This document shows, piece after piece, positions 1 to 5,919 of a DNA stretch of 5,919 bases. The stretch is taken from assembly GCA_003175865.1 (NCBI GenBank), contig PSRF01000271.1, forward strand, positions 1 to 5,919, given 5' to 3'. Below the pieces are notes generated by a model. That model searched no databases. It was not told where the DNA came from and was given only the letters and a program-made list of their open reading frames with translations. The position numbers were made by a program, and so were the translations under genes. How positions within the stretch are numbered: the stretch's first letter is position 1; every line of letters starts with the position of its first letter. The stretch is from Blastocatellia bacterium (GTDB lineage: Bacteria; Acidobacteriota; Blastocatellia; Pyrinomonadales; Pyrinomonadaceae).

Positions 1-204
1 TTGTTTTCCGCTGCGAATCAAAAAGTTTTGTCGGCCAATTATGCATGGACCTCAACTGATCGGACTTTTTGGGAAGCACGAATGCTGCCCCGACTCACCA
101 CATCCACCCTTCAGAGCTGCTGCCAGAGCGCTTGAACTAGTTTTCATGTAGGATTCCGAGTTGAAAAGACGCAGGTTGCTAATTGTGCAAAACGGAAAAC
201 ACTA
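1..204. other. Leader region without a supportable gene
   Basis: This stretch precedes the export ATPase. On the forward strand, frame 1 is open from the window edge to a TGA at 133-135 (44 codons), and frame 2 is open to a TAG at 149-151. Neither translation resembles a family I recognise. In particular, neither looks like the hydrophobic end of a Wzm permease, which often precedes wzt. Frame 1 could be the last part of an upstream protein, but composition does not decide it. No convincing -35/-10 pair was found. An imperfect inverted repeat (136-145 against 195-206) reaches into the GTG start of the next gene. The region may be a short untranslated leader following an upstream gene tail. 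Confidence 0.4.
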
Positions 205-1452
205 GTGCAGGCGATAATTAAGGCAAGAGATCTAGCTAAACAGTACTTCATCGGCGGACCAACTGCTGCTTATTCGACGCTTCGAGAACGTCTAACTGAA
301 CTCGCACGCGTTCCTCTTAATTCGTTTCGTAAAAATTCCAAGTCGCCACAGATTTGGGCATTGCAAGACATCTCGTTCGATATCAATCCCGGTGAGGTGG
401 TTGGGATAATCGGCCGGAACGGCGCGGGAAAGTCAACGCTGCTCAAGGTTCTTTCGCGTATCACCGAACCCACCAAAGGTCGAGTAGAGCTGTTCGGACG
501 TGTTGCGAGTCTGCTGGAGGTCGGAACAGGCTTTCATCCTGAACTGTCAGGTCGCGAAAATATTTTTCTTAACGGCTCAATTCTTGGAATGACACGCAAA
601 GAGATCGAAGCAAAGTTCGACGAGATAGTCGCGTTTTCCGAGGTAGAAAAATTTATCGACACTCCAGTAAAGCGTTACAGCAGCGGCATGTATGTTCGAC
701 TCGCTTTTGCTGTTGCAGCTCATCTGGAGCCCGAGATTCTAGTTGTGGATGAAGTGTTAGCTGTTGGTGACGCAGCGTTCCAGAAGAAGTGCCTGGGCAG
801 AATGCACGATGTGGCGAAGGAAGGACGGACGGTGTTGTTTGTTAGCCATAACATGGCTGCAGTTTCCGCTCTATGCACCTCGGCGATGGTGCTGGCCCAT
901 GGGAAGGTTGATCATCCCATTGGGGATGTTCAAATGGCCGTGCAAAAGTATCTCAGCCAAGTCAACGAATTGACCAAAGCAAATCTGGCAGAGCGAACGG
1001 ATCGTCAAGGCGAGGGGAAAGTACGATTGATAAACTTTGCTCTTTTTGATCAGAGCGGAAATGAAATCGACTTCATCTCGTCTGGACAAGAGGTTGTTCT
1101 TAGAATCTTTTATTTATGTCCTGACGGTGCTCCGGTAAATGTTACCGTTGCAATTGGCATCACCTCGCATGCAGGTGCGTTCGTCAGCATGTTAAGTAAT
1201 CAGATTTCGGGCTCTGAGTTTCCCACTATTGCGCGTGAAGGTTTTTTCGATTGTCGCATCAAAAAATTGCCGTTGAGCCCTGGCATTTACACTGTGAATC
1301 TGATTGTTAGGTCGAATGATATTATTCAGGACTGGATCCAAGAGGCAGTAACAGTGACCGTCGAGCCGGGCGACTTTTTCGGAACCGGGCGAATGCCACC
1401 ACAGTCACACTCCGGCGTACTGATTGAGCAAGATTGGTCGAGCAACCTGTGA
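205..1452 (+). CDS. wzt: Wzt-like ABC transporter ATP-binding protein with C-terminal glycan-binding domain
   Basis: This is the ATPase subunit of an ABC-2 polysaccharide exporter. It would power movement of a lipid-linked glycan across the inner membrane together with a Wzm permease, which is not in this window. The nucleotide-binding domain spans about residues 1-250. It shows Walker A (G70-RNGAGKST-78), the family-typical ExGxGFxxELxGREN stretch (105-119), the signature variant YSSGM (158-162), Walker B ending in D182-E183, the D-loop VGD (187-189) and switch H215. Residues about 265-410 form a Wzt_C-like beta domain, known in E. coli O9a/O8 Wzt to read the chain end. At 415 residues it matches two-domain Wzt proteins. 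The start is GTG: no in-frame ATG lies between the TGA at 133 and this codon, and the next Met is residue 129, inside the ATPase core. The upstream GGAAAA is only a weak ribosome site. Identification as an export ATPase is strong; the exact glycan is unknown. Confidence 0.93.
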   Translation: MQAIIKARDLAKQYFIGGPTAAYSTLRERLTELARVPLNSFRKNSKSPQIWALQDISFDINPGEVVGIIGRNGAGKSTLLKVLSRITEPTKGRVELFGRVASLLEVGTGFHPELSGRENIFLNGSILGMTRKEIEAKFDEIVAFSEVEKFIDTPVKRYSSGMYVRLAFAVAAHLEPEILVVDEVLAVGDAAFQKKCLGRMHDVAKEGRTVLFVSHNMAAVSALCTSAMVLAHGKVDHPIGDVQMAVQKYLSQVNELTKANLAERTDRQGEGKVRLINFALFDQSGNEIDFISSGQEVVLRIFYLCPDGAPVNVTVAIGITSHAGAFVSMLSNQISGSEFPTIAREGFFDCRIKKLPLSPGIYTVNLIVRSNDIIQDWIQEAVTVTVEPGDFFGTGRMPPQSHSGVLIEQDWSSNL

Positions 1453-1470
1453 CCGCTGGTCATAAAAGCG

Positions 1471-2277
1471 ATGCGTAGATTCTTCAGCGCGATAAACGGC
1501 AACAAAAAACTCTCAGTGCATCCGAGTGCTCGCGTCACAATAAGCGATGCCGCAAAACACCTCACCGGTCGAATCCAGGTCGGGCGCGACTCAACGCTAA
1601 AGATCGAAGATGGCGCCGTTATCGCAAGTGACCTGACCATTGGCGACGCGTGCTCCGTGGTTCTCAAGTCCTACAGTCGTGTTCAGGACACCGATTTTAG
1701 AATCGAGCAAAACGGCAATTTTGAATTGGGGGAAGGGGCAATAATCAATAGCCCTGTCTCAAAACCAAGTGCAATCACCATCAATAACGGAACGCTGCGG
1801 ATCGAACGGCGCGCCCACGTTATGTCGACAGAGATTTTGGTGCGATTCGGCGGACAAATGACGATTGGACGATACACCGGAATCGCTTATCGAAGCGAGA
1901 TAAGGTGTGAAGAACGAGTTGAGATCGGTTCTTACGGAATGATCTCTTATGATGTTTGTATCTACGACACAAACACCCACTCGGTTGATTGGCGTGAAAG
2001 GCGCAAGCGAATTGAAGCGTGTTATCCGGAAGGTGTAATGGAAGTAACCAAGCCCGCTACGAGTCCAGTACTTATCGGTGACGACGTTTGGATCGGAAAG
2101 GAAGTTGCAATAACAAAGGGGGCCAACATAGGGCATCGGTGCATCATTGGCATCCGAACGATCATTGGAAGCGAAACGGTGCCCGATGATTCGATCGTAG
2201 TTGCCGGCAAACCACGAATCATTCCGAGAAGGTTAGATCAGAACGATCCCGCCTCCGTGATCGAACTCATCACATAA
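1471..2277 (+). CDS. Left-handed beta-helix (hexapeptide-repeat) acyltransferase
   Basis: This is a probable acetyl-CoA-type acyltransferase acting on a sugar or sugar nucleotide in the cytoplasm. The C-terminal part (about 130-250) is a classic hexapeptide-repeat domain of the maltose/galactoside O-acetyltransferase and WbbJ type. It has IGRYTGI, VEIGSYGMIS, then the DTNTH segment with the presumed catalytic H170. A loop follows, and then IGDDVWIGK (202-210), ITKGANIG (214-221) and the ending VAGKPRIIPRR typical of the family. The first 130 residues also read as degenerate beta-helix turns (RIQVGRDSTLKIEDG, NFELGEG, TLRIERRAHV), giving 268 residues against about 180-220 for simple members. 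The gene starts 18 bases after the ATPase stop with no clear Shine-Dalgarno sequence. In context it could N-acylate the amine made by the DegT aminotransferase or O-acetylate the glycan. It does not closely resemble WlbB by eye, so the acceptor is open. Confidence 0.87.
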   Translation: MRRFFSAINGNKKLSVHPSARVTISDAAKHLTGRIQVGRDSTLKIEDGAVIASDLTIGDACSVVLKSYSRVQDTDFRIEQNGNFELGEGAIINSPVSKPSAITINNGTLRIERRAHVMSTEILVRFGGQMTIGRYTGIAYRSEIRCEERVEIGSYGMISYDVCIYDTNTHSVDWRERRKRIEACYPEGVMEVTKPATSPVLIGDDVWIGKEVAITKGANIGHRCIIGIRTIIGSETVPDDSIVVAGKPRIIPRRLDQNDPASVIELIT

Positions 2278-2280
2278 TTA

Positions 2281-3312
2281 ATGACCACTAAAATTACCAT
2301 CGCTCAAATTGGCTGCGGCTATTGGGGCCCAAACATCTTGCGCAACTTTTCCGCCCAACCGGACTGCCGGGTAAAGTATGTCGCGGAGATTAATCCAGAA
2401 CGCCAGGCGTACGTCCGTTCCAACTTTCCCAGGTCCAACGTTGTTGAAGATCTGAATGTCGTTCTTGAAGATGATGATGTTGATGCCATCATTGTCGCAA
2501 CACCTGCTTCAACTCACTATGCGATCGCACATCAAGCCCTCGAAAAAGGAAAAGATGTGTTTGTGGAAAAGCCCCTCGCTACAAACACTATCGACGCCGA
2601 GCGCTTAGTCGCGTTGGCTGATAAGCAGAAACGGATACTGATGGCTGGTCACACGTTTCTCTACAACGCAGCCGTACGTTACGCGAAGCAATTACTGGAC
2701 GAAGAAAGCCTGGGTCAGCTTTATTACATTTATAGTCAACGCTTAAACCTGGGCCAAGTGCGAACTGATGTGAACGCGTGGTGGAACCTCGCACCGCACG
2801 ACGTCAGCATTCTATTGTTTCTCATGAAAGGCGAATTGCCAGAGTCAGTATCGGCATCTGGCGTTAGCTATATTCAGCCCGGCATCGAAGACGTCGTTTT
2901 CGCAACGCTGCGATGGTCCAATGGCGTACTAGGCCATATTCAGGTTAGCTGGCTGGATCCCGGGAAAGTGCGCAAGATGACTTTGGTGGGCAGCCGCAAG
3001 ATGGTTGTGTACGACGATGTCAGCGATGACAAGATTGTTGTCTTCGATAAAGGCGTCGATCGCGTGCCCAAGATTGGCGAGAGAATGGACTACGATCAGC
3101 CAGCAAGCTATCAATTAATTCATCGTACCGGCGACATTTGGATGCCACGGATTTCGTTTCAAGAACCCTTGAAGGTCGAGGCTGGACATTTTCTGGAATG
3201 TATTCAAAAAAGATCGACGCCATTGACAGGGCCACAACATGCGCGCGACGTTGTGAAAGTGATGGAGACTACTCAGGCTGCACTTTCGTCTGGCGAGATC
3301 GTTAGTCTGTAA
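2281..3312 (+). CDS. Gfo/Idh/MocA-family NAD(P)-dependent sugar-nucleotide dehydrogenase (WlbA-like)
   Basis: This is an oxidoreductase likely to oxidise a hydroxyl of a nucleotide sugar to a ketone, the step that prepares for transamination. The N-terminal Rossmann fold has the dinucleotide motif GCGYWG (11-16) and VATPASTHY (72-80). The family EKP motif (96-98) carries the conserved Lys97. The C-terminal alpha/beta domain has RLNLGQVR (154-161) followed by WNLAPHD (168-174). His173 corresponds to the catalytic His of WlbA-type enzymes, in which the Lys/His pair acts on UDP-N-acetylglucosaminuronate at C3. Its 343 residues are normal for the family. The ATG lies three bases after the acyltransferase stop (TAA-TTA-ATG) with no evident Shine-Dalgarno sequence, suggesting readthrough or coupled translation. 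Inference: it is paired with the aminotransferase that begins at 5234. The exact substrate could differ, for example UDP-GlcNAc in GnnA-type enzymes. Confidence 0.9.
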   Translation: MTTKITIAQIGCGYWGPNILRNFSAQPDCRVKYVAEINPERQAYVRSNFPRSNVVEDLNVVLEDDDVDAIIVATPASTHYAIAHQALEKGKDVFVEKPLATNTIDAERLVALADKQKRILMAGHTFLYNAAVRYAKQLLDEESLGQLYYIYSQRLNLGQVRTDVNAWWNLAPHDVSILLFLMKGELPESVSASGVSYIQPGIEDVVFATLRWSNGVLGHIQVSWLDPGKVRKMTLVGSRKMVVYDDVSDDKIVVFDKGVDRVPKIGERMDYDQPASYQLIHRTGDIWMPRISFQEPLKVEAGHFLECIQKRSTPLTGPQHARDVVKVMETTQAALSSGEIVSL

Positions 3313-3328
3313 CTTATTGAATGGGCCA

Positions 3329-4465
3329 ATGGGTTCTAATTTGATCGGGATTATTCCCGCCGCAGGCATGGGAACGCGGCTGGGCCAACTCGGTAATGTA
3401 CTGCCGAAAGCACTACTTGAAGTAGAAGGCAAATCATTACTCGATCATAGTCTGAAGTTGCTCGAATCAATCGGCTTAACACGGGCAATTATTGTCGTCG
3501 GTCATCTCGAATCCGCGATACGGGAACACCTCTCCACAATTGATTCAAACCTCGAGATCACGTTTGTTCGGCAGGAAAAACCGCTCGGGCTCGCTCATGC
3601 GATCTGGTGTGCCTCGTCTCAAATAGACGCGGACTTCGTTGTGCTCTGCCCGGACAATCTATACACCGAGGCCCAGGATCTGATCGATGCGCGGGAACGC
3701 TTCGCACGGTACGAACCCGCATTCCTGCTTCTGGTCACAACTGAACCATCGCAGCAACGCGACAGGCGAAGCTATAAAATCTGCGCGCGCAAGAGTCCTG
3801 CCGCAAATCTTTTTGAGTATGAAGAATCACGGCCCGTAGATGGCGGCCTTGAGTTGTTTTCGACAGGATGCGTCTTCTTACAAAAGGAAGCATTGAAGTT
3901 TCTACCGGATTTCTCGCAAGCAACGGAGGAACACAAGTTCCGTGACTATCTTCAAGACATCTCTCGCGAATCTGTGTCGCTGATCCACCTACTCCGCGGG
4001 ATGCGCTATGATTTCTCATCTCCGGAGGATGTCCAAGATTTTGCTCAATTGCAGAAGCGATTGAGTACGACATTTGGCCGCGGTGTCAGTGCAATACTGA
4101 TTAATGAATTTGGGGAGATCCTGTTACAACAACGCGACGATAATCCTGCGATTCGTTATCCGGGTTACTGGTCGCTCTTCGGCGGAACAGTCGAAGATAG
4201 TGAGTCACCGTTTGCGGCAGTTGTGAGGGAGGTCGAGGAGGAGATTAATTTCCGTTTACGAAATGTCGGACTGTTCCGCGAGTTTGTGCAGAACAACAAA
4301 CGTGAATTCGCGTTCGCAGGCGAGATAACAGCGAGGATTGACGAGTTGACATTGAGCGAAGGTCAAGGCATGAAATTCTTCAGTCCGGCAGAATTATTTG
4401 AGTTACAAATCAGACCAGACGATCGAGAAACCCTGGAAAACTACTTCGGAGTAAAGCATGACTGA
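3329..4465 (+). CDS. Sugar-1-phosphate nucleotidyltransferase fused to a C-terminal Nudix hydrolase domain
   Basis: This is a two-domain protein of 378 residues when started at ATG 3329. Residues about 6-235 are an RmlA/GalU-like nucleotidyltransferase. It has PAAGMGTRL (10-18), PKALLEVEGK with K27, GLAHA (87-91), CPDNLY with the metal-type Asp109, and the RYDFSSPEDV segment with Asp228. This fold joins a sugar-1-phosphate to an NTP. The Lys of the usual EKP motif seems replaced (YEESRP, Arg168). Residues about 250-378 are a Nudix domain: LLQQRDD, YPGYWSLFGG, then a Nudix box at 286-308 with G286, E292, R300-E301 and E304-E305. The box is complete except Asn307 where Gly is usual. Nudix enzymes cleave nucleoside-diphosphate-linked compounds. 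A TTG at 3317 would add four residues, but the ATG puts the first strand at the family's usual distance and is preferred. The fusion is continuous, with no frameshift. Substrates of both domains are unknown. Confidence 0.88.
   Translation: MGSNLIGIIPAAGMGTRLGQLGNVLPKALLEVEGKSLLDHSLKLLESIGLTRAIIVVGHLESAIREHLSTIDSNLEITFVRQEKPLGLAHAIWCASSQIDADFVVLCPDNLYTEAQDLIDARERFARYEPAFLLLVTTEPSQQRDRRSYKICARKSPAANLFEYEESRPVDGGLELFSTGCVFLQKEALKFLPDFSQATEEHKFRDYLQDISRESVSLIHLLRGMRYDFSSPEDVQDFAQLQKRLSTTFGRGVSAILINEFGEILLQQRDDNPAIRYPGYWSLFGGTVEDSESPFAAVVREVEEEINFRLRNVGLFREFVQNNKREFAFAGEITARIDELTLSEGQGMKFFSPAELFELQIRPDDRETLENYFGVKHD
4448..4451 (+). promoter_or_regulatory. Shine-Dalgarno site of the methyltransferase gene
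   Basis: GGAG lies six bases before ATG 4458, inside the end of the nucleotidyltransferase-Nudix gene. It supports the chosen start and an 8-base overlap with the upstream gene (ATGACTGA), so translational coupling is likely. Confidence 0.65.
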
Positions 4466-5216
4466 TCCGTTGAACGTCGACAGGCGGGAAGACTTTGCCA
4501 AACTTAAGCGTGACACTTGGAATGCGACGGACTACGGAAGTTGGTTTAAGCCCGCACGTGGTCAGGTAATTGATGGGCTAGAGAAGACAGCCCTTGCAAA
4601 GGCACTGGCTGGCCGCAAGTACGAAAAAGCGCTGGACGTTGGCATAGGCAACGGCCGCTTGCTCTCAATCTACAGTGCTCATGCCGCTCACGTAACCGGC
4701 ATGGATATCTCGTCCGAACAGTTGGACCAGGCAACAAAAGCGGCCAAAGAACTCAACATACCGTTCTCCCGACAGCTTTGTGAAGAAGCTTCTCACATCG
4801 ATCTACCCGACGAATCTTTCGATCTGATCATCTGTTCCCGAGTGCTCCAGCATGTCTTCGACTGGCGCGAATCAGTTGCTGAATTTGCCAGAATGCTTAA
4901 GCCAAACGGCGACGTGGTCCTTTTGACTTACAACCGCTATTGCGTATACGGTTTGAAGAAGTTCTACCAACATAAATTTGTGAATCCGACAAAGGGCCGT
5001 TTTCAGAACGCGCTTGCCTTGTCTAATGAACTTAAGCGCCACAAGTTAACGATCGAATACTTCTCAGGCGCACTCATGGGGCAACCTGAATTGTTTAGTA
5101 CAAACCTGTCCGGGCCTACACGTGCATTCATTCGTACAGTCGAAAATTTTTCTCGACTCCCACTTCTTAAGTACATGGGTGGCAGGTTGGTTATCCGCGC
5201 TAAGAAACGTGCGTAA
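4458..5216 (+). CDS. Class I SAM-dependent methyltransferase
   Basis: This is a small-molecule-type methyltransferase of 252 residues with a Rossmann fold. Motif I is LDVGIGNGRLL (59-69), which binds S-adenosylmethionine. The acidic residue ending strand 2 is D83 in GMDIS, the expected ribose contact. LPDESFDLIICSRVLQHV (116-133) covers the motif preceding strand 4, as in Methyltransf_11 proteins, and RMLKPNGDVVLLT (145-157) is the strand 5 region. The N-terminal 50 residues and the basic C-terminal 90 residues after the core probably shape the acceptor site. No membrane segment, kinase domain or coiled coil is evident. Its start overlaps the previous gene by 8 bases behind a good GGAG site. 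The acceptor is not visible from sequence. In this setting a sugar hydroxyl, a sugar nucleotide or the glycan chain end are reasonable guesses. Confidence 0.88.
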   Translation: MTDPLNVDRREDFAKLKRDTWNATDYGSWFKPARGQVIDGLEKTALAKALAGRKYEKALDVGIGNGRLLSIYSAHAAHVTGMDISSEQLDQATKAAKELNIPFSRQLCEEASHIDLPDESFDLIICSRVLQHVFDWRESVAEFARMLKPNGDVVLLTYNRYCVYGLKKFYQHKFVNPTKGRFQNALALSNELKRHKLTIEYFSGALMGQPELFSTNLSGPTRAFIRTVENFSRLPLLKYMGGRLVIRAKKRA

Positions 5217-5224
5217 ATCGGTAA

Positions 5225-5228
5225 GAGG
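5225..5228 (+). promoter_or_regulatory. Shine-Dalgarno site of the DegT aminotransferase gene
   Basis: GAGG lies five bases before ATG 5234 in the 17-base gap after the methyltransferase stop. It fixes the start of the last gene. The gap is too short for an independent promoter and terminator, so co-transcription is expected. Confidence 0.65.
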
Positions 5229-5233
5229 TAAAG

Positions 5234-5919
5234 ATGAATACAATTCCGTTAGTTGGTCTGTTTGACCAGTACCAGGACATCAAAGGCGAAGTCGATTCCG
5301 CGATCGAAAACATCATCGTGAACAGCTCGTTTGTCGGTGGCAAAGAAGTGCGGATGTTTGAAGAGGAGTTTGCAAAGTACTGTGAGGCAAAAGCGTGTGT
5401 GGGTGTTGGCAACGGTACAGATGCTCTCTATCTGACGCTTCGTGCGCTGAACATCGGACAGGGTGACGAGGTAATCACAGTCGCGCACACGTTTATCGCC
5501 ACGTCAGAAGCGATCTCAATGGCCGGAGCAACTCCGGTCTTTGTTGACATCAGCGAAGACACGATGCTGATGAATCCAGACTTACTCGAATCAGCAATAA
5601 CCGAACGTACAAAAGCGATCATCCCTGTTCACATCTATGGCCAACCATGCGACATGGACAAGATCATGGAAATTGCGCGACGTCACAATTTGAGAGTTGT
5701 TGAGGACGCGGCGCAGGCCCATGGCGCCCGCTGGCACGGACAACGCGCCGGATCTATTGGCGATGCAGGCTGTTTTAGTTTCTATCCCGGGAAGAATCTC
5801 GGTGCGTTTGGTGATGCGGGAGCAGTCGTTAGCAATGACGAAGCGCTGATCGAACGGATTCGAATGGTCGCAAATCACGGACGGCTCGAAAAGTACACGC
5901 ACAAGATGGAAGGCGTGAA
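5234..5919 (+). CDS. DegT/DnrJ/EryC1/StrS-family PLP-dependent sugar aminotransferase, 3' end outside the window
   Basis: These are the first 228 codons of an enzyme family usually about 360-400 residues long; the window edge cuts it and no stop is reached. It would transfer an amino group, usually from glutamate, to a keto-sugar nucleotide using PLP. Visible marks are GNGTDAL (59-65, cofactor phosphate and substrate end), HTFIATSEAI (85-94), VDISEDT (104-110), VEDAAQAHGA (156-165) with Asp158 facing the PLP ring nitrogen, and SFYPGKNLGAFGD (182-194), where Lys187 is the Schiff-base lysine. NHGRLEKYTH (214-223) follows. The PxKNLGAxGD form is typical of the WlbC/QdtB-like branch acting on C3. 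A strong GAGG site sets the start. It fits as the partner of the dehydrogenase at 2281, though the nucleotidyltransferase and methyltransferase genes lie between them. Confidence 0.92.
   Translation, partial: MNTIPLVGLFDQYQDIKGEVDSAIENIIVNSSFVGGKEVRMFEEEFAKYCEAKACVGVGNGTDALYLTLRALNIGQGDEVITVAHTFIATSEAISMAGATPVFVDISEDTMLMNPDLLESAITERTKAIIPVHIYGQPCDMDKIMEIARRHNLRVVEDAAQAHGARWHGQRAGSIGDAGCFSFYPGKNLGAFGDAGAVVSNDEALIERIRMVANHGRLEKYTHKMEGV

Noticed and set aside
1..135. Open frame from the window edge to TGA, possibly the tail of an upstream protein such as a glycosyltransferase
   Set aside because: Only 44 codons are visible, a second frame is open over the same stretch, and the translation matches no family I can name. 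It was kept only as a note within the leader region.
400..740. Degenerate ABC signature (YSSGM instead of LSGGQ) and Glu in place of the Q-loop Gln in the ATPase
   Set aside because: Both are normal for Wzt/TagH-type polysaccharide export ATPases, so they do not indicate a dead enzyme.
1451..1470. Short hairpin-like pairs (GACC/GGTC and CGCT/AGCG) between the ATPase and acyltransferase genes
   Set aside because: The stems are four base pairs each, mutually exclusive and have no following T run, so this is neither a terminator nor a convincing regulatory structure.
1326..2222. Several reverse-strand open frames of 60-125 codons opposite the ATPase and acyltransferase genes
   Set aside because: They lie entirely or mostly over well-supported forward genes, overlap one another, and show no recognisable domain. 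They are shadows of the coding strand.
4446..4470. Possible frameshift where the Nudix domain ends and the methyltransferase begins
   Set aside because: The 8-base ATGACTGA overlap with a Shine-Dalgarno site is a common arrangement of coupled genes, and both proteins have complete domains.
5200..5902. Reverse-strand open frames up to 103 codons opposite the aminotransferase gene
   Set aside because: The forward frame encodes clear DegT-family motifs through the window edge; the reverse translations have no family features.

Overview
The window is a single forward-strand block of six closely packed genes with almost no intergenic space. It reads as part of a cell-surface polysaccharide (O-antigen-like) locus of a bacterium that exports glycans by the ABC-transporter route. 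Base composition looks close to half G+C and is even across the genes. The Wzt-type export ATPase points to a cell that carries a long lipid-linked glycan across its inner membrane, most likely a Gram-negative. The phylum cannot be fixed from sequence alone. An environmental lineage such as Acidobacteriota is only a guess from the style of the proteins and the composition.

Layout. Positions 1-204 hold no gene I can defend: one reading frame is open from the window edge to a stop at 133-135, followed by about 70 bases of leader. Next come a Wzt-like ABC ATPase with a carbohydrate-binding C-terminal domain (GTG start at 205), a 268-residue left-handed beta-helix acyltransferase (1471-2277), and a Gfo/Idh/MocA dehydrogenase of the WlbA-like sugar-nucleotide type (2281-3312). 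These are followed by a sugar-1-phosphate nucleotidyltransferase fused to a Nudix hydrolase domain (3329-4465), a class I SAM methyltransferase overlapping it by 8 bases (4458-5216), and the first 228 codons of a DegT/DnrJ/EryC1/StrS PLP aminotransferase running off the right edge (from 5234).

How they may work together. The nucleotidyltransferase would make an activated sugar. The dehydrogenase and the aminotransferase would turn a hydroxyl into a keto group and then an amine, as in the WlbA/WlbC pair. The acyltransferase could acylate that amine or a hydroxyl. The methyltransferase could modify the sugar or cap the chain, and the Wzt C-terminal domain could recognise the finished glycan for export. 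No glycosyltransferase, Wzm permease or 6-dehydrogenase lies in the window, so the pathway is incomplete here.

The least ordinary item is the nucleotidyltransferase-Nudix fusion. It places a sugar-nucleotide-making domain and a domain from a diphosphate-cleaving family on one chain. No mobile elements, CRISPR arrays, RNA genes or convincing terminators were seen.
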